From UBA7960 sp964348755 (GTDB lineage Bacteria > Bacteroidota > Bacteroidia > Bacteroidales > UBA7960), in the NCBI GenBank assembly GCA_964348755.1, contig CAYGDW010000002.1:44363-108362 (forward strand): a stretch of DNA of 64,000 bases. The letters are read 5' to 3'. The notes beneath the pieces are model-generated. The model made no database searches and was not told where the DNA came from. It saw nothing but the letters and a program-made list of their open reading frames with translations. The first letter of the stretch is position 1. Every line of letters starts with the position of its first letter. Positions 34,478 to 42,340 of this stretch are shown here, piece by piece. Both the position numbers and the translations under genes were made by a program.

Positions 34478-34517
34478 AAAACCCGCCCCTGAAATTGTTT
34501 CAGAGGCGGGTTTTTTT
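34478..34517. terminator. Bidirectional terminator between acyl-CoA synthetase and gcvP
   Basis: AAAACCCGCC and CTGAAA (from 34478) pair with TTTCAG and GGCGGGTTTT (to 34514) with one C-A mismatch and a TTG loop. T runs lie to the right and A runs to the left, fitting termination of both converging genes. Confidence 0.85.
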
Positions 34518-34539
34518 ATAAAGCCAATTACTTTTAACT

Positions 34540-37419
34540 CTACATATAGCTTTCCATTGGTTCGCAGGTGCAAACCAGGTTTCGGTCGCCATAGGCATTG
34601 TCAATTCGTGCCACTGGGGTAAAATATTTTATTTCGGCAAGCCAGGGCAGGGGAAAGGCAGCTTTTTCGCGGCTGTATGGGAAGTTCCACTCGGTTGCAC
34701 TTATCATTATAGCGGTATGGGGCGAGTTTTTTACAACATTATTATCCTTGCTGGCTTTGGCTTCTTCTATTTCGCGAATCTCGCCTCGAATGGCTACCAT
34801 TGCATCTACAAAGCGATTAAGCTCTGAAAGGGGTTCACTTTCAGTTGGCTCAACCATAAGGGTGCCTGGTACAGGAAAAGCCACGGTTGGCGCGTGAAAA
34901 CCATAATCCATCAATCGCTTGGCAATATCAATGGCATCTATGTCGGCGCTTCGCTTAAATGGGTTGCAATCTAAAATCATTTCGTGAGCCACGGTGCCAT
35001 TTTTGCCGGTATAAAGCACCGGATAGTGATCCTGCAGCGATGCTTTGAGATAGTTTGCACTTAGAATTGCCATTCGGGTGGCTTCTTTAAGGCCGTTGCC
35101 TCCAAGCATTTTTATATAGCCATAAGAAATTGTAAGAACCAGTGCGCTGCCAAAAGGGGCTGCTGAAACAGCCGGAATTCCTCTGTCGCCTCCGGTATTT
35201 ACCTGGGTGTGGTTTGGCATAAACGGCAAAAGGTGCTTAGCTACCCCAATGGGGCCTACTCCGGGGCCACCTCCTCCATGCGGAATGGCAAATGTTTTAT
35301 GCAGGTTCAAATGGCATACATCGGCCCCGCATATTACCGGGTTGGTAAAACCCACCTGTGCATTCATATTTGCACCATCCATATAAACCTGGCCGCCATT
35401 TTCGTGCACTATTTTATTAATTTCCAGAATTTCCTCTTCAAATACTCCATGAGTAGAAGGGTAGGTAACCATAATAGCAGCAAGGTTTTCATTATGCTCC
35501 TGTGCTCTTTGTCGCAGGTCGTCCACATCAATGTTTCCGCTGTCATCGCATTTAACTACCACAACCTTCATTCCGGCCATTACGGCGCTGGCGGGGTTGG
35601 TGCCGTGAGCCGAAGAGGGTATCAGCGCAACATTGCGATGGCCCTGTCCACGGCTCTGGTGGTAAGCACGTATTACCATAAGGCCGGCGTATTCGCCCGA
35701 AGCACCCGAGTTTGGCATAAAGCTAATGCCGGCAAAGCCTGTAATTTCGCATAAATCTTTTTCGAGTTGGCGTATGAGCTCGTGGTAGCCCTGGGCCTGA
35801 TTGGCTGGCACAAAGGGATGTATGCCTCCGAACTCGGGCCAGCTGAGGCCAAACATTTCACTGGCAGCATTAAGTTTCATAGTGCATGAGCCCAGCGGTA
35901 TCATGGTGCGGTTAAGTGCCAGGTCGCGATTCTCGAGCTTTTTCATGTATCGCATCATTTCGGTTTCCGAGTGGTATGAATTGAAAACCGGATGGGTAAG
36001 GTACTTGCTTGTTCGGGTCAGTTCATGGGGAATGGTTATTATTTTTTCGTACTCAACAGGATCGCATACAAAGGCCCTGAAATCTTTGCAGTTAGCTTTT
36101 GCAAACACTTCCAGAATATCGTTAACATCGGCCTGTGTGGTGGTCTCATCAAGGCTAATGCCAATATTCTGCTCATCGACCTTGCGAAGGTTTATTTGTT
36201 TTGCAAGAGCCAGGTCAATTATTTCATTGGCTGTAACATTCGAGGGAAGTTCAACAAGCACAGTGTCGAAGAAGTAACTGTTGAGTTGCTTGTATCCGTA
36301 TTTTTCAACTTCGGATGCGAGTACACCGGTAAGTATGTTTATGTGTCGGGCAATTTGCCTGAGGCCTTCAGGGCCGTGGTATGCCGCATACATACCGGCC
36401 ATTGTGGCCAGCAGGGCCTGGGCGGTGCAAATATTTGATGTAGCCTTTTCGCGTTTTATGTGTTGCTCGCGGGTTTGCAGGGCCATGCGCAGAGCAAAGT
36501 TGTTGTTTTTATCTATCGAAACACCTATAATCCTACCGGGGATGAGGCGTTTAAACTCATCTTTTGTGGCAAAGTAGCCAGCATGCGGGCCTCCATACCC
36601 CATTGGCACACCAAAACGTTGAGCCGAACCCACCACCACATCGGCACCCCACTCGCCCGGAGGGGTTAGCATTGTGAGGCTTAGCAGGTCGGCTGCTACA
36701 GCAATGCGCACGCTTGCCTCCTGGGCCTTCTTTACAAAAGGAGCGTAATTGGTAACTTTTCCCCTTTCGTTGGGGTATTGCACCAAAGCGCCAAAAAACA
36801 TATCGTCAAATTCAACTACTTCTGCACAGCCCGTTACCAGCTCAATGCCCAGGGGTTCGGAGCGGAGCTTTAGCACGTCGATGGTATGCGGAAATACACG
36901 CATGGAAACAAAAAATTTGTGGGCCCCTCTTTTTGTAGCTTCGCGCGAACGGTTGTTAAAGAGCATAATCATTGCTTCGGCGGCTGCGGTGGCCTCGTCG
37001 AGCAGCGATGCATTGGCAATTTCCAGGCCGGTAAGGTCTGAGATAAGGGTTTGGAAGTTGAGCAGGGCCTCGAGCCGCCCTTGCGAAATTTCGGCCTGGT
37101 AAGGTGTGTAGGCGGTGTACCAGCCCGGGTTTTCGAGAATGTTGCGCTGAATAACGCCAGGCAAAATAGTGTTGTAATAGCCCATGCCAATAAAAGTTCG
37201 GTACAGCTTGTTTTTTCCGGCCAGCTCCTTCATGTGGTTCAGGTATTCATACTCATTCATGCCATCGGCAATGGCTAAGGGCTTACTCATCCTGATCGAT
37301 ACAGGAATGGTTTGGTCAATGAGCTCATCAACAGAAGATATGCCGATCTTTTTCAGCATCAAGGCCTCATCGTGAGGGCGCAATCCGTTGTGACGCTTTA
37401 TAAAGTTGTTGCTAATCAT
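34540..37419 (-). CDS. gcvP: Glycine dehydrogenase (decarboxylating), P protein
   Basis: The P protein of the glycine cleavage system decarboxylates glycine on PLP and passes the aminomethyl group to GcvH. The 959-residue product is the single-chain form, with fused alpha and beta halves. The PLP-lysine region is CHLNLHKTFAIPHGGGGPGV. The N-terminal RHNGLRPHDEALMLKKIG and the conserved LGSCTMKLNAASEM are present. No gcvT or gcvH is adjacent, so the other subunits must lie elsewhere. Confidence 0.97.
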   Translation of the reverse strand: MISNNFIKRHNGLRPHDEALMLKKIGISSVDELIDQTIPVSIRMSKPLAIADGMNEYEYLNHMKELAGKNKLYRTFIGMGYYNTILPGVIQRNILENPGWYTAYTPYQAEISQGRLEALLNFQTLISDLTGLEIANASLLDEATAAAEAMIMLFNNRSREATKRGAHKFFVSMRVFPHTIDVLKLRSEPLGIELVTGCAEVVEFDDMFFGALVQYPNERGKVTNYAPFVKKAQEASVRIAVAADLLSLTMLTPPGEWGADVVVGSAQRFGVPMGYGGPHAGYFATKDEFKRLIPGRIIGVSIDKNNNFALRMALQTREQHIKREKATSNICTAQALLATMAGMYAAYHGPEGLRQIARHINILTGVLASEVEKYGYKQLNSYFFDTVLVELPSNVTANEIIDLALAKQINLRKVDEQNIGISLDETTTQADVNDILEVFAKANCKDFRAFVCDPVEYEKIITIPHELTRTSKYLTHPVFNSYHSETEMMRYMKKLENRDLALNRTMIPLGSCTMKLNAASEMFGLSWPEFGGIHPFVPANQAQGYHELIRQLEKDLCEITGFAGISFMPNSGASGEYAGLMVIRAYHQSRGQGHRNVALIPSSAHGTNPASAVMAGMKVVVVKCDDSGNIDVDDLRQRAQEHNENLAAIMVTYPSTHGVFEEEILEINKIVHENGGQVYMDGANMNAQVGFTNPVICGADVCHLNLHKTFAIPHGGGGPGVGPIGVAKHLLPFMPNHTQVNTGGDRGIPAVSAAPFGSALVLTISYGYIKMLGGNGLKEATRMAILSANYLKASLQDHYPVLYTGKNGTVAHEMILDCNPFKRSADIDAIDIAKRLMDYGFHAPTVAFPVPGTLMVEPTESEPLSELNRFVDAMVAIRGEIREIEEAKASKDNNVVKNSPHTAIMISATEWNFPYSREKAAFPLPWLAEIKYFTPVARIDNAYGDRNLVCTCEPMESYM

Positions 37420-37632
37420 AGAATGTAAATGGTTTATGATGATTTATTTTGCTGATTGCTGCATTGGTGTGGACCCAGCCGGCTTGTAGCTCAAACCAGC
37501 CCAAAAGAAGGTTTTTTACCGCTTGGCAAAAGTAATAAATATTGCCAAGTCGATTATTATTAATGCTTTTCGGGGACTTATTGTTTAGTTTTTTTGTGGA
37601 TAAATTGTAATTGAATTGACTTATTCTGTTTT

Positions 37633-37668
37633 AAAAAAACCTGCCGATAAAGTGGCAGGTTTTTTTTT
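37633..37668 (-). terminator. Rho-independent terminator of iorAB
   Basis: AAAAAAACCTGCC (37633-37645) pairs with GGCAGGTTTTTTT (37654-37666) around an 8-base loop. Read on the minus strand it lies right at the iorB stop codon and ends in a U run. The remaining 213 bases up to gcvP show nothing I can name. Confidence 0.85.
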
Positions 37669-38248
37669 ACAAATTTTCCTGGGCATATTTTCTGCCTGTT
37701 CGCAGGGCCTGCATATTCAGGTTTACAATATCTTCACCTTTGCGTCCAAACAATGTCGTAATTGCATTTTCAAGTTTATCGAAATCAATGTCGAGAAATG
37801 GTGTTGCTGCCCCCAAAACCACCATATTGGCAGCTTTAATACTTCCAAGCTCCACAGCCATGCTGTCAGCATCGAGGGCTATATGTTTAGGCAAAGCCTT
37901 AATTTCGGCCATTAGTTTGTTCTGATCGGGGTAGTTCGAAATATTAATGAAAGGTTTTGTGTTGGTAATAAGCCATCCATCCTTTTTCAGATAAGGCAGG
38001 TAGCGGAGGCCTTCCATTGGTTCAACAGAAATAATAAGGTCGGCTTTTCCGTAAGGGATAAGGTCAGAGGCAACCTCTTTGTCGCTAAGCCTGAGGTGCG
38101 ATTGTACATCGCCCCCGCGTTGGCTCATGCCGTGCACTTCGGCTTGCTTAAGAAAAAGACCTGCTTCAACAGCTGCAAGGCCTATGGTGGCGGCAATTGA
38201 TAAAATACCCTGACCACCTACACCAGCCAAAATAATATCTATCTTCAT
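37667..38248 (-). CDS. iorB: Indolepyruvate:ferredoxin oxidoreductase, beta subunit
   Basis: This is the gamma/beta-type subunit of 2-oxoacid:ferredoxin oxidoreductases, acting with IorA on aryl pyruvates from aromatic amino acids. The 193-residue product starts with the family motif IILAGVGGQGILSIAATIG and continues with AEVHGMSQRGGDVQSHLRL. It lies 28 bases downstream of iorA on the same strand and ends at a terminator overlapping its stop codon. This indicates a two-gene operon. Confidence 0.95.
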   Translation of the reverse strand: MKIDIILAGVGGQGILSIAATIGLAAVEAGLFLKQAEVHGMSQRGGDVQSHLRLSDKEVASDLIPYGKADLIISVEPMEGLRYLPYLKKDGWLITNTKPFINISNYPDQNKLMAEIKALPKHIALDADSMAVELGSIKAANMVVLGAATPFLDIDFDKLENAITTLFGRKGEDIVNLNMQALRTGRKYAQENL

Positions 38249-38276
38249 AACTTTCTTCTTTTTTTTTGATGTAAAA

Positions 38277-39899
38277 TTAGTAACCGGCAGCTTTGGCTTT
38301 TTCCTTGAATTTGTCGCGCATTCGCTTGTTTAGGGTTTGAATGCACTCTCGCCTGGGAATGATTACCGAAACCCCATTGTATTCAATCTCTTCTTTAAAA
38401 ATCTGGAGGTTGTCTTCGTGGTGTTTGCGCAAAGGTTTAACCACCCTTATGTGCTCTTCTTCCACACCAAGTCCTTTGCAAATTTCTTCAATTTTGCCAA
38501 AGGCCGATGAGGGTTGCCCGCCGGTCATTCCGGTGGTGGCATTGTCGAGAATAATTACTGTAATGCTTGATTTGTCGTTTACGGCATCCAGAAGGCCTGT
38601 CATACCCGAGTGTGTAAAAGTGCTGTCGCCAATAACTGCTACTGCTGGCACCAGGCCGGCGTCGGCAGCCCCTTTTGCCATTGTAATTGAGGCGCCCATA
38701 TCCACACAGGTGTTTATTGACTCGTAAGGAGGCAGTGCGCTTAGGGTATAACAACCGATATCAGAAAAAACGCGGCCACGCGCATATTTTTCGAGGGCCT
38801 CGTTAAGTGCCACAAAGCTGTCGATATGCGGGCAGCCCTTGCAAAGCGAGGGAGGGCGCGGAGCCAGCAACTGCGGTATGCCAAGTGTTTCTTCCTGCAC
38901 AAAACCAAGCCCAGCCCCCACAATGTTGGGATTAAGTTCGCCCGTGCGTTGAATGGTGCCATCCAGGCGGCCTTTTATGGGCTTTCCCAGATTAAGAAAC
39001 CCCTTTATCATTTCTTCAACAAGCGGATATCCATCCTCGAGTACTAGCAGGCTATCGCATTCCTGGTAAATGCGGCGGATATGATTTTCTGGCAGCGGGT
39101 ATTGCGCAACCTTTACTACCGGATAAGGTACCTTGCGGTCAGGATAGTTTTCCATAAGGTAATTGAAGGCAAGGCCACAGGCAATTATGCCCATGCTCTT
39201 GTTATTGCCCTCAAAATAAACATTGTAGGAGGATTGTTCCGATTCCACTAGAAACTTTGGTTGGATGTCAATCAGATTTTTGTATTGTTTGCGGGCAATG
39301 GCCGGAAGCAGTACAAACTGGCGCAGATTTTGGGGCAAACCCACCTTATTCTGTTCGCGCGATGGCTTACGAACCACCCCTGCACGCGAGTGTGCAAGCC
39401 GCGTTGTGATGCGGATCATTACAGGAATCTGAAATTTTTCCGAAAGGTCAAAGCCGTAATGTACCATGTCGTAGGCTTCCTGTTGGCTGCTGGGTTCCAG
39501 TATGGGGATCATGGCAAACTTTCCGTAAAAGCGTGAATCCTGCTCGTTTTGCGAAGAGTGCATTGAAGGGTCGTCGGCCACCAGAAAGATAATACCCCCA
39601 TTTGCGCCGGTAATCGATGAGTTGATAAATGCATCGGCAGCTACATTAAGGCCTACGTGCTTCATACAGGTCATTGTGCGACGGCCGGCATACGACATTC
39701 CAAGGGCGGCCTCGGCAGCAGTTTTTTCGTTGGCACACCAACTAGCAACAATGCCTTTTTGGTTTGCTTCGCGCGAGGTCCTCACGTATTCCGTAATCTC
39801 GGTAGAAGGGGTGCCAGGATAGGCATAAATGCCCGACATACCTGCATCGATGCCAGCCTGGGCTATGGCCTCATCACCCAATAACAACATTTTTTGCAT
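38277..39899 (-). CDS. iorA: Indolepyruvate:ferredoxin oxidoreductase, alpha subunit (no C-terminal ferredoxin domain)
   Basis: This 540-residue protein has the pyruvate-ferredoxin oxidoreductase N-terminal domain (AYPGTPSTEITEYV) and a C-terminal thiamine-diphosphate domain (GDSTFTHSGMTGLLDAVNDK, LDNATTGMTGGQPSS). It decarboxylates indolepyruvate or phenylpyruvate to acyl-CoA, reducing ferredoxin. Many IorA proteins carry a two-cluster ferredoxin domain at the C terminus. This one ends shortly after PRRECIQTLNKRMRDKFKEK without a Cys cluster, as in other Bacteroidota as I recall. It is followed by iorB. Confidence 0.94.
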   Translation of the reverse strand: MQKMLLLGDEAIAQAGIDAGMSGIYAYPGTPSTEITEYVRTSREANQKGIVASWCANEKTAAEAALGMSYAGRRTMTCMKHVGLNVAADAFINSSITGANGGIIFLVADDPSMHSSQNEQDSRFYGKFAMIPILEPSSQQEAYDMVHYGFDLSEKFQIPVMIRITTRLAHSRAGVVRKPSREQNKVGLPQNLRQFVLLPAIARKQYKNLIDIQPKFLVESEQSSYNVYFEGNNKSMGIIACGLAFNYLMENYPDRKVPYPVVKVAQYPLPENHIRRIYQECDSLLVLEDGYPLVEEMIKGFLNLGKPIKGRLDGTIQRTGELNPNIVGAGLGFVQEETLGIPQLLAPRPPSLCKGCPHIDSFVALNEALEKYARGRVFSDIGCYTLSALPPYESINTCVDMGASITMAKGAADAGLVPAVAVIGDSTFTHSGMTGLLDAVNDKSSITVIILDNATTGMTGGQPSSAFGKIEEICKGLGVEEEHIRVVKPLRKHHEDNLQIFKEEIEYNGVSVIIPRRECIQTLNKRMRDKFKEKAKAAGY

Positions 39900-40078
39900 A
39901 AAATCAGGTTTTTTATTTTTTTTGGATTAATTTTTGTTAAGGCACAAAACTAAGTAAAAAAAATGCATCGGTTTTGAAATCTTTCTTCGATTTGACAAAA
40001 CATTTGCCCCATCATTAAGTTATACAGTTATACAATGCATTTAATTGCACAACCATTCAATTTCGTGCTTTTTTGCTG

Positions 40079-40699
40079 ATGAATTTTTTGGCCCACATAT
40101 ACCTGTCAGGCGCAAGCGAAGATATTTTGCTTGGCAATTTTATTGCCGATATGGTCAAAGGGCGGCAAATTGAAAATTTTCACCAGGGCATTGTAGAGGG
40201 CATAATGCTGCACCGAAAAATAGACACCTTTACTGACACCCATCCAATTGTTGACCAGAGCAAAATGAGGTTGCGCAACAAATACAGGCTTTACTCGGGC
40301 GTGGTGGTCGATATGTTTTACGATCATTACCTTGCCCGCAACTGGACCGAATACTCGCGCCACTCACTTACCCGTTTTGTAAAAGAGGCCTACCACGTAC
40401 TATTGAAAAACTATTTTCTACTTCCTATAAGGGCCAAAAACGTGCTGCCTTACATGGTATCTATGAACTGGCTGGTTAATTATGGCGACCCCAACCGCCT
40501 GAAAAGGCATTTTGAGGGCATGGCCATGCGCACCCCATTTAAGTCGGGTATGGAAAATGCCGTAGAGGACCTTTTACTACATTACGATGAATTTGAGAAC
40601 GAATTCCGGACATTTTTTCCCGAACTTATTTCTTATGTTGAAAAGCAAGGAATCTCGCATACCCATCATGAAAATGGCGGAATTAACGCTAAATATTAG
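40079..40699 (+). CDS. ACP phosphodiesterase (AcpH/DUF479) family protein
   Basis: The 206-residue product matches the AcpH/DUF479 family, whose E. coli member removes 4'-phosphopantetheine from acyl carrier protein. Motifs are MNFLAHIYLSG, LLGNFIADMVKG, GIMLHRKIDTFTDTHP and VVVDMFYDHYLARNW, with HD-like His and Asp residues. A TTG at 40073 opens the frame two codons earlier; the ATG at 40079 gives the conserved N terminus. It diverges from iorA across 179 bases without a clear promoter. Confidence 0.88.
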   Translation: MNFLAHIYLSGASEDILLGNFIADMVKGRQIENFHQGIVEGIMLHRKIDTFTDTHPIVDQSKMRLRNKYRLYSGVVVDMFYDHYLARNWTEYSRHSLTRFVKEAYHVLLKNYFLLPIRAKNVLPYMVSMNWLVNYGDPNRLKRHFEGMAMRTPFKSGMENAVEDLLLHYDEFENEFRTFFPELISYVEKQGISHTHHENGGINAKY

Positions 40700-40733
40700 T
40701 TACCGGTTTTCAAATCATTTTTACCCGAAACAG

Positions 40734-41081
40734 TTAATCGGCTTGTTTCAATCCCTCTTTCAGGTTTAAAAGGAAATCCCGAAGTTTATCAAGGGTTTTT
40801 ACTATTTCAAAATCGCGCTGCACCTCGTTGGGGTTGGTTTTGAGTTTTTCGCGTGCGCCTTGCAATGTAAATCCTCTCTCTTTTACAAGGTGGTATATAA
40901 GGTGAAAGTTATCCACATCTTTGGGAGTAAAATACCTGTTCCCTTTTTTATTCTTGTGAGGTTTAATTATATCAAACTCTTTTTCCCAAAAACGAATCAG
41001 CGAAGGGTTTACATTAAACATACGCGCCACCTGGCTGATTGAATAATAAACTCTTTCGGGTTGGTGCTCGGTTTTGCGCAT
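40734..41081 (-). CDS. MerR-family transcriptional regulator
   Basis: This 115-residue protein has an N-terminal MerR winged helix (YYSISQVARMFNVNPSLIRF, WEKEF, GNRYFTPKDVDNFHLIYHL) and a short C-terminal coiled segment. It has no long effector domain, so it may respond through dimerisation or a partner. This compact type is conserved next to peptidase and alaS genes in Bacteroidota as I recall. The target is unknown. It lies downstream of the M23 peptidase gene beyond a terminator. Confidence 0.9.
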   Translation of the reverse strand: MRKTEHQPERVYYSISQVARMFNVNPSLIRFWEKEFDIIKPHKNKKGNRYFTPKDVDNFHLIYHLVKERGFTLQGAREKLKTNPNEVQRDFEIVKTLDKLRDFLLNLKEGLKQAD

Positions 41082-41141
41082 GGTTGTGGATGATTTTACC
41101 GATAAAATTAATCATTCCTGTTTTTAAGTTATTGAAAAGGC

Positions 41142-41169
41142 ATAAAAAAAAGGCCCCGATGCGGGGCCT
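41142..41169 (-). terminator. Rho-independent terminator after the M23 peptidase gene
   Basis: AGGCCCCG and CGGGGCCT form an 8-bp GC stem with loop ATG at 41151-41169. On the minus strand it is followed by a run of eight or so U residues (41142-41150), giving a classical terminator 20 bases beyond the peptidase stop. Confidence 0.85.
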
Positions 41170-41188
41170 GCCTGTTTTTGGCATTTTT

Positions 41189-42160
41189 TTATGAAAGCGA
41201 CTGGTTAACGCGTGAAGCCAGTTCAATAATATGTTCAAACTCTTCAGGGGTAAGGTCGTTAAAGAAGTAGTTGACCGGGTTAACTTTTTTTCCGTTTCTA
41301 ACCACTTCGTAGTGCAGGTGTGGTGCAGTAGAAAGACCTGTGTTTCCTACCAGCCCAAGTACTTCGCCTCTTTTTACTACCTGACCGGGTCTTACATTTA
41401 CCTTGCTAAGGTGTGCATAAATGGTTACATAACCATATCCGTGGTCAACTTCAACCATAAGGCCGTAGCCGGTATTGTCGCGAGAGGCCTTGATTACCCT
41501 GCCGTTTCCCGTGGCATAAATGGGTGTTCCGGGGGGTGCGGTAAAATCAACTCCTGTATGCATTCGCAGGGTTTTGTATATTGGATGAATGCGGTAACCG
41601 AAACCCGACACAAGGCGCTCAGTCCCTTTAGCAATAGGTACAATTGCCGGAATGGAAGCCAGCATGTCAGCCTTGTTTTTGGCCATATCAAACACTTCAT
41701 CGTACGAGCGCGATTGAACATAAAGTTGGCGCGAAATGCGGTCAATGCGCTGCATGGTTGAGGAAATCAGTTCGCTGTTATCAAAACCTTCGAGGTGGCT
41801 GTAGCGGTCGGCGCCACCAAAGGCAGCCTCACGAACAGTGCGCGGTATAGGCTCTGCCTCAAAAATAACCCGGTAAATATGATCATCGCGCTCCTCTATG
41901 TCTCTCAATACCGAAGTAATGATCTCAAGACGGTCGTTAATAATTTGATGTTGAGTTTTGTATTGCTCAATCTCGCGGCGAAGCATTTTTTCTTTCGGGG
42001 AGTCAAAAAAGGTATAACCTATGCTGAGAACTATAACTGAGAAAACCATCCCGGCCAAAACAATCCTCAAAAAAACTTTGAACCTATCCCAAAAAGTTAC
42101 GTGAATCTTTTCAATCGCTAGTGATTTGGTATTGAAATGATACTTTACTTTTTTACCCAT
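41189..42160 (-). CDS. M23 family metallopeptidase, membrane-anchored
   Basis: This is a 323-residue LytM-type endopeptidase or scaffold for peptidoglycan. There is one N-terminal membrane segment (about residues 33-51, IVLAGMVFSVIVLSIGYTFF), a coiled-coil region (about 55-100) and a C-terminal M23 domain (about 190-300). The zinc and catalytic motifs are intact: GYRIHPIYKTLRMHTGVDF and TAPHLHYEV. It is therefore probably an active cell-wall hydrolase facing the periplasm. It diverges from alaS. Confidence 0.94.
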   Translation of the reverse strand: MGKKVKYHFNTKSLAIEKIHVTFWDRFKVFLRIVLAGMVFSVIVLSIGYTFFDSPKEKMLRREIEQYKTQHQIINDRLEIITSVLRDIEERDDHIYRVIFEAEPIPRTVREAAFGGADRYSHLEGFDNSELISSTMQRIDRISRQLYVQSRSYDEVFDMAKNKADMLASIPAIVPIAKGTERLVSGFGYRIHPIYKTLRMHTGVDFTAPPGTPIYATGNGRVIKASRDNTGYGLMVEVDHGYGYVTIYAHLSKVNVRPGQVVKRGEVLGLVGNTGLSTAPHLHYEVVRNGKKVNPVNYFFNDLTPEEFEHIIELASRVNQSLS

Positions 42161-42340
42161 ATAACGTGGAATTTGATCTATCTTGCTGTAATTTTATAAA
42201 ACAGGGTGCGTCAATTTTATTTGCTTGTTTTTGGCCAGGCCAAAAACCGGGGTGCTGCAAAACTAAGGAAAAATAAATTAATTTTGCGGTTTATTATTCA
42301 AAAAAAATCTAAAAATTTCAATAAAACAGGCTCATTATCA

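Noticed and set aside
35209..35754. 181-codon plus-strand frame opposite gcvP
   Set aside because: Antisense shadow of a highly conserved gene with no motif of its own.
42206..42340. 45-residue N-terminal extension of alaS
   Set aside because: AlaRS orthologues begin at or near NSNKIREEFLRFF; the extension is Lys/Asn-rich non-conserved sequence from the upstream spacer.
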